A stretch of DNA of 64,000 nucleotides from Chrysomallon squamiferum (GCA_012295275.1 CM022672.1:24575930-24639929), one strand, 5' to 3'. Counted from the first letter of the stretch, positions 29,698-39,470 are shown. Numbers and translations are program-made. The notes: generated by a model from the letters alone, not told the origin.

Positions 29698-32600
29698 GTA
29701 ATTACTTTATTTTTCTTATTTCTTTTGTCAGTTATTCCATGAGATAGATGGAACTAGCCCATATTAAAAATAAATAACTATTTCAAATTTACAGAAGTTA
29801 GGGCCAATCTCATGTGAAGATTTTTCTTATAGACAGCTCACTGACCCTAGAAATGTATTTGGTAATCAAACAGTGAATGCATTAACTTACTGGTTAGGCT
29901 TAATAGGTCATAGGAAAATTTCTTACCACCAATGTGCTATCTTCTTATTCTTTGTTCCTAACTGGTGACAATAACCATTCTAGAAAGAAATCTGTTTAAG
30001 CTTTCATTAAACAGATGTATCCATATATTCTTAAATCTATTAATTATCTGAGTTAGACCTTGCTTTAAATAAATAATAATTTCTTTGCCAGATGTTTTTC
30101 CCTAGTTTTATTCTGATTTTTGTTTTGTTTGAATAGCCTGGCCAGTATCTTAACGATGGAAATTCAGGAATAGTTTATGTTCACGTTGGCATTCAGTCTT
30201 TCTCCATTGAATGTAATTACTGGCTTGAAGAGAGAGCAATTTGGATATCATCAGGATGTATAGTAAGTAATAAATTAATTTAAATCTTTACACCTTAAAA
30301 TATCATCAGCTGACAATTTATGGATTTTGTGCTATAAGATTATTCTGATTCTTTGGTTACGATGTGTTAGGAATCATGTTCTTTTCATTCACATTTTATT
30401 TTTTATCTTGTACAGATGTATGTAGATGTATATCAATATTTTACCTTGAATTGAATCAAAACTGTTATAATTCTTCTTTTTTTTTGTATAGTTATTTAGT
30501 TATTTTCAAAACATTAAAATAACAGTTTGGGGAAATTTATGAAGAGCACATGATCAAAATATAATTATTTTTTTTGATTCAGCCAGGTCCATTTACAACA
30601 CAAACACATTTACACTGTTGGTGTGATCATCTGACAATTTTCTCTGGTGGCATTTTCATTGCACCTAATACAGTGGATCCAATTGATGATGCCAAACTGT
30701 TCTTAACCTTTTTTAATAATCCTGTGGTTGTTACCCTCACAGCTGCTGTCTGGATAATCTATATCCTGTTACTGCTTTGGGCAGAAAAAGCAGATAACAA
30801 AGATTTGAGAAGGGTAAATAATGAATTTGATAAGCAGATTGTTTTCAGGTTCTGTGTGTGTGTGTCCCTGTGTGGTGGAGAATAACTAGTAACTGTCTTA
30901 TTGTATCAGCTTTATCCTGCCAATATGCAGTAAGGCTTTTCCAAGCTGATATCTTAAGACAGCAATCAGTTTTTCCGTGTCATTTTTACTATTTTTTTTT
31001 TTTTTTTTTTTTTTTTATTGATCTCTAAATGAAGTATTAAAATTAGGTTTATAAAATATTTGCTCATGATTTATTATTATCTTATGTTTGATTTTGTTTT
31101 TGTAATATTATTATCATTATATAACGATTTGTTAATTTAAAACATTATGGTTCATATAAAAAACAAATGCTGTTATTATAACAAGAATTTCTACAGTGTG
31201 TCAACCATCAAAAATTGGTTACTAATTAAAAATCTTCGTAGAAGAATTGAAGGCAAAAGTCACTTAATTGAATATAATTAAAATTAGCTGAATCTTGATT
31301 TCAAATAATTAATATTTGAAATTTTTTATTTTAGAGAATGTTAATTATTTCACTTTTCATTTTCAAACATGATACAACTGTATTTATTGTAATTAAGAAC
31401 AACTTCATTGTTGTTTTTATTTTAGATTTTTAAAAATATTTATGGTTTTTTTTTAAAGTTTCTTCTGTTATTTTGACAGACTGGTGTCACAGTTCTTGCT
31501 GACAACAACCTAAATGACAAGTATATCTACATGATCTGTGTGGTGACAGGATGGTGGCGTCATGCTGGTACTTCATCAAGAGTTTTCATGTATCTCAATG
31601 GTACAAAAGGAAAATCTGCTCGACATGCACTTTTTGACCCAGAAAAAACTCTTTTCACTTCCGGTGCTGAGAACTGGTTTCTGCTCAAGACAAGTGGTTG
31701 CGTTGGAACTATCGGTTCTATTGTGATTTGGCATGATCACACTGGTGACAAACCATCTTGGTATGCCATTTTGTTGCCATCAAGAATTTGATTCTGCAAG
31801 GCTTATATAAGGAGAAAAAGATTATTGGATGTTATATAATAAAAATATTTTTATTACCCTCTCATAGAGGATGAATACAGTTCCCATGTGTTATATTCTC
31901 AAAATATTATTTTAAACAAATTATACATAGAATAAAAAAGAATCTCTTTTAAAATCAGGTCATTAAAAACAGGTACTGGTGCCCGTAAGGCACAACTGAC
32001 TGAATAAGTTGAAAATTGCTATCATTCCTCAACTTGGCACAGATATGCTACTGTCATTTGACACCCCCCCATCAACACACTATCATATTTGAGGTTTGAA
32101 GTATGTCTTGTAATATCTCTTCACACAAGTCTTTTCATTCTAAACAAAATGCTGTTTTAACTATTGAAATCAAATTATATATTTTTAAATATGGGCTTAA
32201 ATGCTATTGGTGTACCAGTAAATGAGATGTCAGCTTGCAATGAATTGAGGAAACTGTAAGCAGTATCTATGTGTTTAATGCTTGAAGTCTGTACATTTTC
32301 AAACTTCTGTGAATGAAATTGTGAAAGATATAAGCTGGCAAAAATTGGCATTTTCTCGAATCTGTGCTTTTTAATGTTTTTTACTAAAAATTTGGATTCA
32401 TTATCAGCCACAACTTTTGCTGGAATAATGATAGAAACCTTTTTCTTTCTTTTTAATTAAAAAGATCAGTAACATAGAAAAAAAAGTATTTCAGGTGGAA
32501 ACAGAACCTATTGATAGAATATGTTTTCTCTCACTTATTTAAAATTGGACAGATTAGACCAAGTGGTAAAATATAACTGTTTCGTTACATATTTTGAAAT

Positions 32601-35600
32601 CTTTAATAAAACAAGTACATATAATATTTTTTTCATATTTAATAACTGATTTTGTATTACTTATTACAGTAAGAAAACAGATATAAAATATTAGAATGAA
32701 TTTGATACTTCTAAAAGATATCATATCTGGAGTGTTGGTGATACATAAAAATAAACAGAGATGTTAAATATCATTTGAAAGGAATTATCTTTCAGTAATG
32801 AATAACCAGTCTTGTCACATCATTCATATATTCAGTTAATCACATATGGTGTAGACAGTAACTTTAAATTAAAGTTTTCTTTTTAACCACTTACAGGTTT
32901 CTGAAGGAAGTACTTGTGAAAGATGTTCAGACAGATGAAATCTGGCACTGTGTTTTTGATGACTGGCTCAGTATTGATAGAGGGTTTGGAACTCTTACTG
33001 CTGAGGTTCCAGCCATTGAAGACCATGAATTTATCAGCAGGCGTTTCTATCAGTTTATGCAGGCCTCTACAAGAAACTTCCGTGATGGACATCTTTGGAT
33101 CAGCATTTTCTTCAAGCCTGCTAAAAGCAAATTCACTCGTGTACAGAGGCTAACATGTGCCCTGTGTGTTCTTATAACAACAATGTTGACTAATATTATG
33201 TATCATGGTATTCCTACAACTGATCCTGAAGACCAGATAGATTATGGAGATTTTCACCTCTCACTTGTAGACTTTGTTATTGGAATCCAGAGTGCTCTGC
33301 TGGTTTTTCCTATCAACATCATAATCATTGTTCTCTTTACAATAGTGGAACGAAGACCAGATATTGTACTAAAACATGAAGATGAAGACGAAGTTGATGA
33401 AAAAAATTATGAAAAACAAGCCAAGGAAAAAGAAATCATTGCTAAACAGGAAAATAAGAAATGCAGAGATTACAGGTAATATTATGTCGTGTATTACATC
33501 CGCTGACATTTTCTTCTTTTTTTATTTGTTTTTTAACAAAAATTTGTGGATTGACAATGAATTTGGTGACATATATTCATAATATTTTTGATTAAAAGCA
33601 GAACTTTTGTGTTGCATGAACATACTACAGCTTAAAGTTGAATACAAGAACACTAATGATAAGCAGTGCAAAAATTCAAATATCTTCATCTATCAAAAGT
33701 TAAAAAATTTATGATTGCAGAAATGCTTACAAATTATATCAGTTTTTCATGTTTTGTTGGTGTTTTTATTTTTGTAAATTTTTATTATTCATAATTTCTT
33801 TTACAGACTGCCCTGGTGTTACATCTATTTAGCATATTTTGTAGCAATAGGAACCTCCGTTGTCTGCTCTTACTTTGTCATGTTATATGGCTTAAAGTAT
33901 GGCTACAATAAAAGTATTTCATGGGTTATTTCTTTCTTCACATCATTCTTAGAGAATGCTTTCATTCTGCAACCACTGAAAGTTTTTGGTGTGGCTATCC
34001 TTCTGACCATGTTATTTAAACAGACAGTGAAATATGACGTTGCAACAAAAAAAGTCATTGGTATAATTTTTTTTATTACTTTCTCTTATTTATTGCAAGA
34101 GTGAGAAAATATTTAGCAAATTAATAAATTCTTTATGTTCTGTACATTATTACATTTCTGAACATATTAATTTACAAACAGCACTTTAAAATAACATGTA
34201 AATGATAGTGTATATATTGAGTAGTTTATTATTTTATAACTTTTTCAAACATTCTGTACCTGCTAATAAATCATTTTAATTTTTTGTGTTTTATTTTATC
34301 TCTTTTGTTGTGCATAAGTTTATTATAACCAGTGTAATGTTGTATACATGTATTTTAAATATTCTGAGTCCATTGAGTAGATATTATATTATATAACTTC
34401 AGTTACATACACTGTAACACATTAGCAATATTTTATAAATAATAAAATGCCATAATGAACGAAAAAATGGCCTTTCACACAAAGCACTGAAATTAACTAT
34501 ATAAAAAAAAAGTTATAATAATAATAAATACATTTTTGCTCATGTACTGGACATTGTTTATATGTGGAATATAGTTTGGTAGATATTTTGTTGCTGTTAG
34601 TTATGATCTTATTTGTAATGATACTAAGCAGAGATGTGCATCAAGAATTTAGATCTGATGTGATGAACAACCAATTATAAACTTGGAAATTTTATAAATT
34701 GATGATTCGTTTGGTTATTTGAGATGCATATTTTCTTTTTTTATAATTTTACATTTTATGAGAAAAATTATTATTATTATTATTTGTTTTGTTTTTGTTT
34801 TTTGTTCAGAGGAAGAAGTAAAAACATTTGAGCAGAAAGGCAGACGAGATTCTATCTTCGTGCATAAACTGTTTGCACCGCCTATGTCAGAACGACTTTT
34901 GGAAAATATTCGCAAAAAAGTGTTGGTGGATCAAAAGACCTGGGACATCCTGATGGAAATTATTCTGTATTTTACTTTTGTTATTATTGTGTTACTTGTG
35001 GTTCTGGGTCACAGTGATGTAACTCTGTCATACAGGGTGACTAGAAGTGTTGAAGATATCTTCATCCATACAAGTGGCGATACAAGTCAGAAATTTTATA
35101 TGGTAAATTTTCATATTTTTCCAGTTGTAAATATTAATCATTTGTTTACAGATTTCACAGACTGTTAATATTTTTGTTCTGGTTGTAAGTCCCTTTAAAA
35201 ACAAATTAGAGAACATCTTTTGACATGCAGAAATGAACTGTTGAATTTTATATATCCAAGTTACTTTATAATTTGTATTCTGTCTTTATTAATTTGCTTG
35301 TGGCTTTTTTATTTTATGTGTGTGTTTGTGCATGCAGGTAACAGATGCTGATTCCATGTGGCAGTATCTAAATGACACATTTTTGGAAAATATTATGTTT
35401 GCAAATACTGCTTCTCATCTTGTTGGCAGGGTAAGGCTTCGGCAAGTGAGATTACGCAGAGGAGGTAACAATTATCTCTGTATTTTTCAATTGTTCTCAT
35501 ACTAAGAACAGTATTGTTGCTTTATTTTGAAGATAGACAAAAGTTGTTATAAATAAAAAGAGACATGATTTCATTTGAACCTTTCAACATTTGAGATAAA

Positions 35601-37250
35601 AAAAAAAACAGGAAATTCTATTAAGAATATTAAGATCTGAAATAAATAATTTAAAATAGGAATATCAATGCTTTAATAGCAAATATTAATTACAAAAAAC
35701 CCATTTAATCCATGTATTAATTTTGATTTGGAAAAAGAAAGAGAAAATTGTTTTAATATGAGTTTTTAATCATAAAATTAAAGGAAAATAAGGAAAAATA
35801 CATTGAGACAGTTATATATAATGGAAATTCATCCTAAACTACCAAATACATAGTATATACATATAAAATTCTAACTAAAAATACAGTTGGATAATTTTAC
35901 TATCATCGAGTCAGATATTCAACATCTACTTTTTATTTCAGCAGTTTTCTATTTTCATTTCTTTCAGTTCCCTGTGTTACTTTGACTGAAATAAATCCCA
36001 GATTAAATTTCTCCATTTTGGACCTGGATCAAAGGGTAAACAATACCAGGAAATGTTATGGAATCTTTCGTTATGACTTTGATGACAGGGGAATATATGA
36101 CAATGATTGGCAACCAATAAATTTTAGTCTAGATGGAGCATCATCTTTAATATGGACATACCAATCAAAATTTAAACTTGGCCAGCTACCAATTAGAGCA
36201 AAAATGGAAACCTATCCAGGTGGAGGCTATGTTGTGGAATTACCAAGGAATCCTTTTGAAGGGCAAAAGGTTATAGAAGAAGTACGTAAAACTAAATGGA
36301 TAGACAGGCGGACAAGAATGGTGTTTGTGGAATTCACTCTTTTCAACCCAAATGTACAGTTGTTTACTGTGGTTGTACTTATGTTTGAGTATTCAAACAC
36401 AGGTTTTGTGTTTCCTTATCATCAGATGTACACAGCAAACTTCTATCATTACCAGAATGAGTTCGAAACATTTGTTGCTGTTTGTGAAGCTCTCTTTGTT
36501 ATATATTTACTTACTTTCACTTACATGGAAATCAAACGGTTTCGCAGTATGAAAACTAGGGAGTATTTCAAAGATACATGGAGCTATGTTGAAATTGCTA
36601 TACTGGGTTTGTCATATGTAACTATAGGTCTATTTATCAATCGTCTTATTCTCTGTAATAACTTAATGGATGTATTTGAAGATGAGGACTATGAAAAATT
36701 TGTTGGTTTCTACACAGCAGCATTTTTTGATGCTTTACTTACTTACGTATTTGGGTTGTTAGTTCTCTTAACAATAATTAAATTCTTTAAACTTCTCCGT
36801 TTTAATGCCAGGTTGTCAATGCTTTCTGAGACACTAAGATCTGGAAGAGGAAAATTGACTGCCTTTTCTATTGGACTACTTGGCTTTGTAATGGCATTTT
36901 CAATATTTGCCGTTCTTTGTTTTGGGAACATACTTGAAGGATACAAAAATTATCATTCAACACTTGTGACTTTATTTCTTTTTATACTTGGAGAGTCTGA
37001 TTATTATGGTCTTTATGAAGCAGATTCTGTTCTTGGTCCTGTATTTTTCTTTTTATTTGCATTGACCTTTCAGTTTGTACTGGTGCAGTATTTTATCACT
37101 CTTCTTATGGAGTCATTCCATGCCACTCGTGTGAAGATTGCCTCTGTGGAAACAGAGGTTCATATGGTACAGTACTTGCTGAAAAGATTTCGCTTACTCA
37201 TAATGACAGACCACCAGCCAAAACGACAGAGAATTTATCGAGTATTCTGA
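151..37250 (+). CDS. Polycystin-1-like receptor/channel protein (PKD1L2-like), 5' partial
   Basis: Large membrane protein of the polycystin-1 family (11 membrane segments, REJ, GAIN/GPS, PLAT, TRPP-type channel end). Exons: 151-315, 2172-2345, 2872-3092, 3444-3569, 4414-4549, 6096-6224, 7051-7296, 9658-9855, 10328-10479, 11986-12144, 13431-13584, 14328-14594, 15224-15885, 16277-16419, 16952-17067, 17610-17757, 17960-18207, 19094-19288, 20275-20438, 21293-21395, 21645-21733, 22718-22843, 23426-23514, about 24814-24916, 26471-26734, 28172-28322, 29084-29439, 30137-30262, 30583-30813, 31480-31760, 32897-33475, 33807-34060, 34810-35102, 35338-35464, 35968-37250. These join in one frame (8,258 nt, 2,751 residues plus stop). 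Every intron is GT-AG. The N-terminus lies left of the window. Family members act as surface receptors and channel subunits in cilia, sperm or sensory cells; the ligand here is unknown. PKD1L2 is the nearest named relative by architecture, but orthology is not shown. The least certain boundary is the exon near 24814-24928. Confidence 0.93.
2872..4549 (+). CDS. Polycystin-like gene exons 3-5: F5/8 type C (discoidin) domain 1
   Basis: Exons 2872-3092, 3444-3569 and 4414-4549 (boundary phases 1-0-0-1) give about 160 residues. Visible features are an ITSSPV start, YLKVTLNTENRITGVMVVG (the LQVDLG..R.VTGV strand), VKFYLTY, IFSVPPE, and a close resembling ..A..I.LKI. This is the galactose-binding-like jellyroll used for lipid, glycan or matrix contact. 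Exon 5 must start at the AAG acceptor (4411-4413). The nearby cag at 4419-4421 would break the frame. Confidence 0.82.
6096..6224 (+). CDS. Polycystin-like gene exon 6: EGF-like domain 1
   Basis: A single symmetric phase 1-1 exon of 43 residues. It carries C-x3-C-x3-C-x7-C-x1-C-x12-C spacing (ECYSRPCEHICIETPESYYC, then RCKKNY..., ending SCLP). This is a six-cysteine EGF-like module. It closes the first lectin-F5/8-EGF cassette. A 1.5-kb AT-rich intron precedes it and 0.8 kb follows, with no gene seen in either. Confidence 0.82.
7051..9855 (+). CDS. Polycystin-like gene exons 7-8: C-type lectin domain 2
   Basis: Exons 7051-7296 and 9658-9855 join in phase 1, the same phase as lectin 1. Signatures are FTAATEHCAKQGGFLPSVH, KWFLGLKGN, AWQDDSWVDFT and the end ISACVICQYKH. 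There is no EPN/QPD or WND motif, so sugar binding through calcium is again unlikely. A 40-residue linker precedes the fold. The 2.36-kb intron holds the 8175-9614 transposon. Confidence 0.82.
8175..9614. mobile_element. 1.4-kb inverted-repeat DNA transposon (non-autonomous) in intron 7
   Basis: The ends are inverted copies of each other. The left begins tatagggtcattcc and the right ends ggaataaccctata. Both arms then share gtcaaatcaccc, cttggtatacttgtt and gggatcccacagcacca, so the similarity runs about 100 bp inward with small gaps. The interior has only short open frames (62 aa + at 8776-8964; 129 aa - at 9233-9622) with no recognised transposase domain. It is probably a deletion derivative or MITE-like element. 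Confidence 0.8.
9229..9292 (+). promoter_or_regulatory. Array of AGGTCA nuclear-receptor half-sites with an E-box
   Basis: Five (A)AGGTCA half-sites in one orientation start at GGTCA positions 9231, 9242, 9259, 9271 and 9283. Two carry the extended TCAAGGTCA form used by FTZ-F1/SF-1/ERR monomers. A CACGTG E-box overlaps at 9245-9250. The array lies inside the inverted-repeat transposon. Binding is inferred from consensus only. Confidence 0.35.
10328..13584 (+). CDS. Polycystin-like gene exons 9-11: F5/8 type C (discoidin) domain 2
   Basis: Exons 10328-10479, 11986-12144 and 13431-13584 have phases 1-0-0-1, exactly as in the first F5/8 domain. Clear signatures are FNIEYSLDQFEDFSVIAD (the F.V.YS.DG..W strand), IFSCGPQAFAVHSIRL, QPVTARFIRMSW (the PI.ARYIRI.P..W motif) and ISIELFGC. 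The third exon again starts after an AAG acceptor (gaag at 13427-13430). The intervening introns (1.5 and 1.3 kb) are AT-rich without genes. Confidence 0.85.
14328..14594 (+). CDS. Polycystin-like gene exon 12: Cys-rich linker plus EGF-like domain 2
   Basis: An 89-residue phase 1-1 exon. The first half is a Cys-rich linker (ECGKNP..., CFYKRCTSSRKIC). The second half is EGF-like: GPCHNLPCNDGSVCLEKK, then YECHCPN and ANCS, giving six cysteines. It occupies the same place in cassette 2 as exon 6 does in cassette 1, but is larger because of the linker. Confidence 0.8.
15224..15885 (+). CDS. Polycystin-like gene exon 13: 220-residue beta-rich ectodomain segment
   Basis: This is the largest ectodomain exon, phase 1 in and phase 0 out, ending agt tgt before gtgagt. 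The alternating hydrophobic and polar strands with scattered Cys look like one or two PKD/Ig-like beta sandwiches leading into the REJ region. No diagnostic WDFGDG motif of PKD repeats is present, so the domain assignment is uncertain. The open frame continues past the donor to 15951, but the downstream exon fits the GT at 15886. Confidence 0.75.
16277..20438 (+). CDS. Polycystin-like gene exons 14-19: REJ module
   Basis: Exons 16277-16419, 16952-17067, 17610-17757, 17960-18207, 19094-19288 and 20275-20438. The REJ signature LDASESIDPN is followed by YRWYCEKP. The Cys-rich strands CHHNCNESV, VECENCESR and GQCSISPKSG follow, the last near the usual REJ centre. The module ends TVTVIDATGSSSSLPLTVQ. 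REJ modules are shared by polycystin-1 and sea urchin receptor-for-egg-jelly proteins. Phases between exons (2,1,2,1,1,0) all agree with one frame. Confidence 0.85.
21293..30262 (+). CDS. Polycystin-like gene exons 20-28: GAIN domain region
   Basis: Exons 21293-21395, 21645-21733, 22718-22843, 23426-23514, about 24814-24916, 26471-26734, 28172-28322, 29084-29439 and 30137-30262. The first half is helical (TILNDLTSDYRSG, KNVVTMLRRKQ, YQMADILADI), as in GAIN subdomain A. The second half is beta-rich (IDIFVSANFSK, VTLQVYMGI, YFIGVRVK, SIECNYWLEERAIWISSGC), leading to the GPS. For exon 24, a donor at 24917 (gat|gtatca) or 24929 (agg|gtttt) both keep phase 0. Its acceptor (aaaag at 24809-24813) has few pyrimidines close by. 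Confidence 0.75.
22333..22396 (+). repeat. (TAA)n microsatellite
   Basis: About 21 uninterrupted TAA units in the intron between exons 21 and 22 of the polycystin-like gene, followed by a short GT run. Confidence 0.95.
25721..26316. mobile_element. Tc1/mariner-type deletion derivative in intron 24
   Basis: Terminal inverted repeats of about 60-70 bp are visible. The left end reads tacagggtttcccaaaagta; the reverse complement of the right end reads tatacagcgtgtcccaaaag. Both continue with aaccgaaccgcaaac-like sequence and then taaaattagatattaa. TA dinucleotides flank both ends, as expected for TA-target insertion. The interior keeps only the 3' part of a transposase gene on the minus strand (see 25800-26043). 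Confidence 0.88.
25800..26043 (-). pseudogene. Truncated Tc1/mariner (IS630-like) transposase C-terminus
   Basis: Minus-strand translation contains ARSPDLTPPDFFLWGVLKN, the hallmark end of the DDE/D catalytic domain in the SPDLTP(P)DFFLWG group. About 50 residues follow (TIDQLKQSIQ..., SVIKRCCDC) before a stop. The N-terminal DNA-binding domain and the earlier catalytic acidic residues are missing. This copy cannot encode an active transposase. Confidence 0.85.
27304..27339 (+). repeat. (CA)n microsatellite
   Basis: A CA-rich run with a few TA interruptions, in the intron between exons 25 and 26 of the polycystin-like gene. Confidence 0.85.
27822..27920 (+). repeat. Compound (TG)n/(CA)n microsatellite
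   Basis: A TATG/TGTG-rich segment followed by about 25 CA units (27870-27920). The two halves are complementary and could fold on each other. It is intronic. Confidence 0.9.
29632..29698 (+). repeat. (CA)n(TA)n compound microsatellite
   Basis: Two CA runs separated by TA runs, intronic, between exons 27 and 28. Confidence 0.9.
30583..30813 (+). CDS. Polycystin-like gene exon 29: GPS autoproteolysis site and TM1
   Basis: HCWCDHLTIFSGG matches the GPS consensus (paired Trp/Cys, then HL|T). Cleavage would be between Leu and Thr, as in polycystin-1, splitting the ectodomain from the membrane part. The following segment ends in NNPVVVTLTAAVWIIYILLL, the first membrane helix, then a charged WAEKADNKDLRR stretch leading into PLAT. 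The catalytic His and nucleophile Thr are both present, so autoproteolysis is likely but unproven. Confidence 0.9.
31480..31760 (+). CDS. Polycystin-like gene exon 30: PLAT/LH2 domain
   Basis: 93 residues. The start resembles the family (TGVTVLADNNLNDKYIYMIC), then VVTGWWRHAGTSSRVFMYLN, HALFDPEKTLFTSGAENWFL and IGSIVIWHDHTGDKPSW. The W.DN/WHDH..G..PSW close is the best-conserved PLAT motif of polycystins. PLAT is the cytoplasmic beta sandwich between TM1 and TM2 that binds lipids and regulators. It ends in phase 2 inside the Trp codon and continues at 32897. Confidence 0.92.
31965..32190. repeat. Degraded interspersed repeat, related to the 40796-41734 fold-back arms
   Basis: Positions 32121-32154 (caagtcttttcattctaaac and following) match the reverse complement of the left arm of the fold-back element near 41020-41055. 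The piece at 31971-32046 (ggtactggtgcccgtaaggc, then tcaacttggcacaga) matches 39732-39800 approximately. The GGTACTGGTGCC phrase resembles repeats I recall from octopus and squid. It lies within the intron before exon 31. Confidence 0.55.
32897..33475 (+). CDS. Polycystin-like gene exon 31: post-PLAT loop, TM2 and TM3
   Basis: It begins FLKEVLVKDVQTDEIWHCVF and DDWLSIDRGFGTL, the conserved polycystin stretch after PLAT. SRRFYQFMQAST, FRDGHLWISIFFKPAKSKFT and RVQRLTC follow. TM2 is about CALCVLITTMLTNIMYHG; TM3 is about IQSALLVFPINIIIIVLFTI. An acidic then lysine-rich cytoplasmic loop (EDEDEVDEKNYEKQAKEKE) ends the exon. All segments are in the usual order and spacing. Confidence 0.92.
33807..34060 (+). 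CDS. Polycystin-like gene exon 32: TM4 and TM5
   Basis: LPWCYIYLAYFVAIGTSVVC and MLYGLKYG match the family TM4 motif (LPWW..Y.AW.L...). WVISFFTSFLENAFILQPLK and VFGVAILLTMLF form TM5 with the conserved SF..S.FI.QPLKV motif. The exon ends at VI(G/E) in phase 1. Confidence 0.92.
34810..35464 (+). CDS. Polycystin-like gene exons 33-34: TM6 and start of polycystin (TOP) domain
   Basis: Exons 34810-35102 and 35338-35464. A cytoplasmic linker (FAPPMSERLLENIRKKVL) leads to TM6 (WDILMEIILYFTFVIIVLLV). The extracellular part follows: YRVTRSVEDIF, DSMWQYLNDTFLEN and LVGRVRLRQVRLRRG. The last motif corresponds to the family's G..RLRQ.R region of the TOP domain. Confidence 0.92.
35968..37250 (+). CDS. 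Polycystin-like gene exon 35 (terminal): TOP domain, TM7-TM11, pore and stop
   Basis: 427 complete codons plus a split first codon (g|tt). TOP motifs are CYGIFRYDFDDRGIYDNDW, YPGGGYVVELP and MVFVEFTLFNPNVQLF. TM7 is about FVAVCEALFVIYLLTFTYME and TM8 about VEIAILGLSYVTIGLFI. TM9 is about FFDALLTYVFGLLVLLTIIK, running into FKLLRFNARLSML. TM10 is about FSIGLLGFVMAFSIFAVLCF. The pore helix and filter are TLVTLFLFILGESDYYG, and TM11 is about FFFLFALTFQFVLVQYFITL. The acidic LGE at the filter position parallels the LGD of PKD2. The tail is short (about 40 residues, ending KRQRIYRVF) and no long coiled coil is seen. Confidence 0.95.
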
Positions 37251-37945
37251 AAATATACAGTTTCAACAAAATGATTTTTTTTACATTCTGACTGGAAATA
37301 TCTGAAACTATTATACAAAAAAATAAAATATCAATTAATTATTTTGGTAATAATCATGTAAAGACATGATGAATTAAAGGACAGTTTGCTGGTAGAATGC
37401 ACATTATATATCTACGAAATAGAAAATTCAGTGTTTGTACATACAATCAAGTTTATTTTATCAAAATAGATTTTCTAACAAATTATGTTCTGAAAAAAGA
37501 GTAGTTGTTTCCCTTTATTTATGGTTTGGTATATAAATTGCATTTAAAGACCAGTTAAAAAAAAAATATATATGTATCATATGAAATTTGAAATATGGAA
37601 GTGTATAAATATTATTTATTATATTTTGTTATTATTATTGTTTTTACAATGTTAATGTTTTATTAAATGTTCTTATTGTGGTGCAACTTACATGAAGCGA
37701 GAGACTCTTTATTGTATATATGTATGTTAAAAAGATCCTGTTAAATAATGGACAAAAATTTCAAAATATATTACTTAAAATACACTAATATTTTCTCTGC
37801 ATGTATTAATTACAATGCCTACTTTTCTCATATATTAGAAAGAGAAATTGAATTTCAGATATATTTAACTGTGCTTCTAATGTTCGTTCATTGTTCTATG
37901 TGCAAACTGTGTGAGACAATAAACTTGGGTTTATAAAAGGCTTTT
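37251..37945 (+). other. Probable 3' UTR of the polycystin-like gene
   Basis: AT-rich sequence after the stop. It leads to a canonical AATAAA at 37918-37923, followed by a T-rich stretch. An earlier A-rich AATAAA lies near 37321-37326. The exact 3' end cannot be fixed without transcripts. Confidence 0.45.
37918..37923 (+). terminator. Candidate polyadenylation signal (AATAAA)
   Basis: An AATAAA about 670 nt past the polycystin stop, with T-rich sequence at 37950-37975 downstream. Confidence 0.4.
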
Positions 37946-38767
37946 GTATTCATTTTTTTTATTTTTTTTTTTTAAAGTATCAAGAAAACTAATGAAAAAA
38001 ATAAATAATAATAAAAAACATTTGTTGTAATTACTAATGCAAGTATAGTTATCACTTCTGATAAACAAAAACCCTTTTGTTATTCAACTGTATTATCCAG
38101 TAACTTGGTCACTGGAGTTACTTATAGCTGGTCTTGATTGCTGTTTGCTTTTTCCCAATCACTTGTTTTTTTACTATATACGTTATAAGTATGAAATGCT
38201 GGCAATCTATAGGTATCTTACTGCAGAAATCACTCTCACATTCCCACATGCACACACAAAAAACACATGATGAAGTATGAGAAAAGAACCTGCAGCCTTT
38301 ATTTCATTATCTACCTATTCAGTTAGAAAAATACATCCCCAAGACATGAAAGCACATACATTGATCTTTGATAAACAAAAAAGTAACTTGATCTGCTTAT
38401 AAATAAGAGATCCAACCTTACAGTTGTAAAGCATATCCCTTGTATGGTTTTGGGAAAATGTGACATCAAAAATTGTATGTGGACTGGGAGTATTGCAGTC
38501 ATTAGGCCTGTTTCGATGGCATTTCCTTACATGCATGTACATTAGTACTATAGGTATTTTGCTCAACCTACTTTATTATTGTTGCTATTATTAGATTTAT
38601 TTCGCAACGCCAGTGCAATCCATTTTTAGGAAAACAACAAGTCATATAATTTATACAGACCACAATTCTATGGTAAGGTATTAATACTTATCTCTTGTTT
38701 TAGTTATTTATTTACCTAACTAATATGTGAATATCAGTTTTGCAATTCTAATGCTAATAATGATAAC

Positions 38768-38798
<31 letters not shown>

Positions 38799-39366
38799 GA
38801 TGGCAACTAATGAACTATATATTTCGGTGAAGTTTTTTCATAATATAATCTACACCACTTATTATTTTTATAATACAGTTATAATTTGTGGATCTGAATA
38901 ATGTCTCATATCCATATTTCTGTATATACACATACAGATTCACATGTGACATACACATACCCAATTTATAGACAGTTTACTAGTCACACAAGTAAGATAA
39001 CATACCTTTACTACTTGCTGTATCTCATTTCTTTTTATTATTATTTTATTGGACCAGCAGCAAAACTACAAATTGTTGCCGAATATTAAGTAAAATTTGT
39101 CCTGGCAGGGTGAAGACTTAAGCTACAACGTTCAAAAACTACGATATTGGAATTAATCTCATAATTATGCTTAAAATGTGTAATAAATAAATTATAGTGA
39201 TTCACATTTCAGAATATTTTTGTGAAATGTGACCCATAAAAAAATTTAATATAAAGTAGTTTGACAGTATTAATCATTTCTTATAACTAGTAGTTTTATC
39301 TTTATTTTTGTTTCAGTAGAATGAATAGCATTTGGTTTGAAGAATTGTCTCTGATATATTCCAACT

Positions 39367-39470
<104 letters not shown>

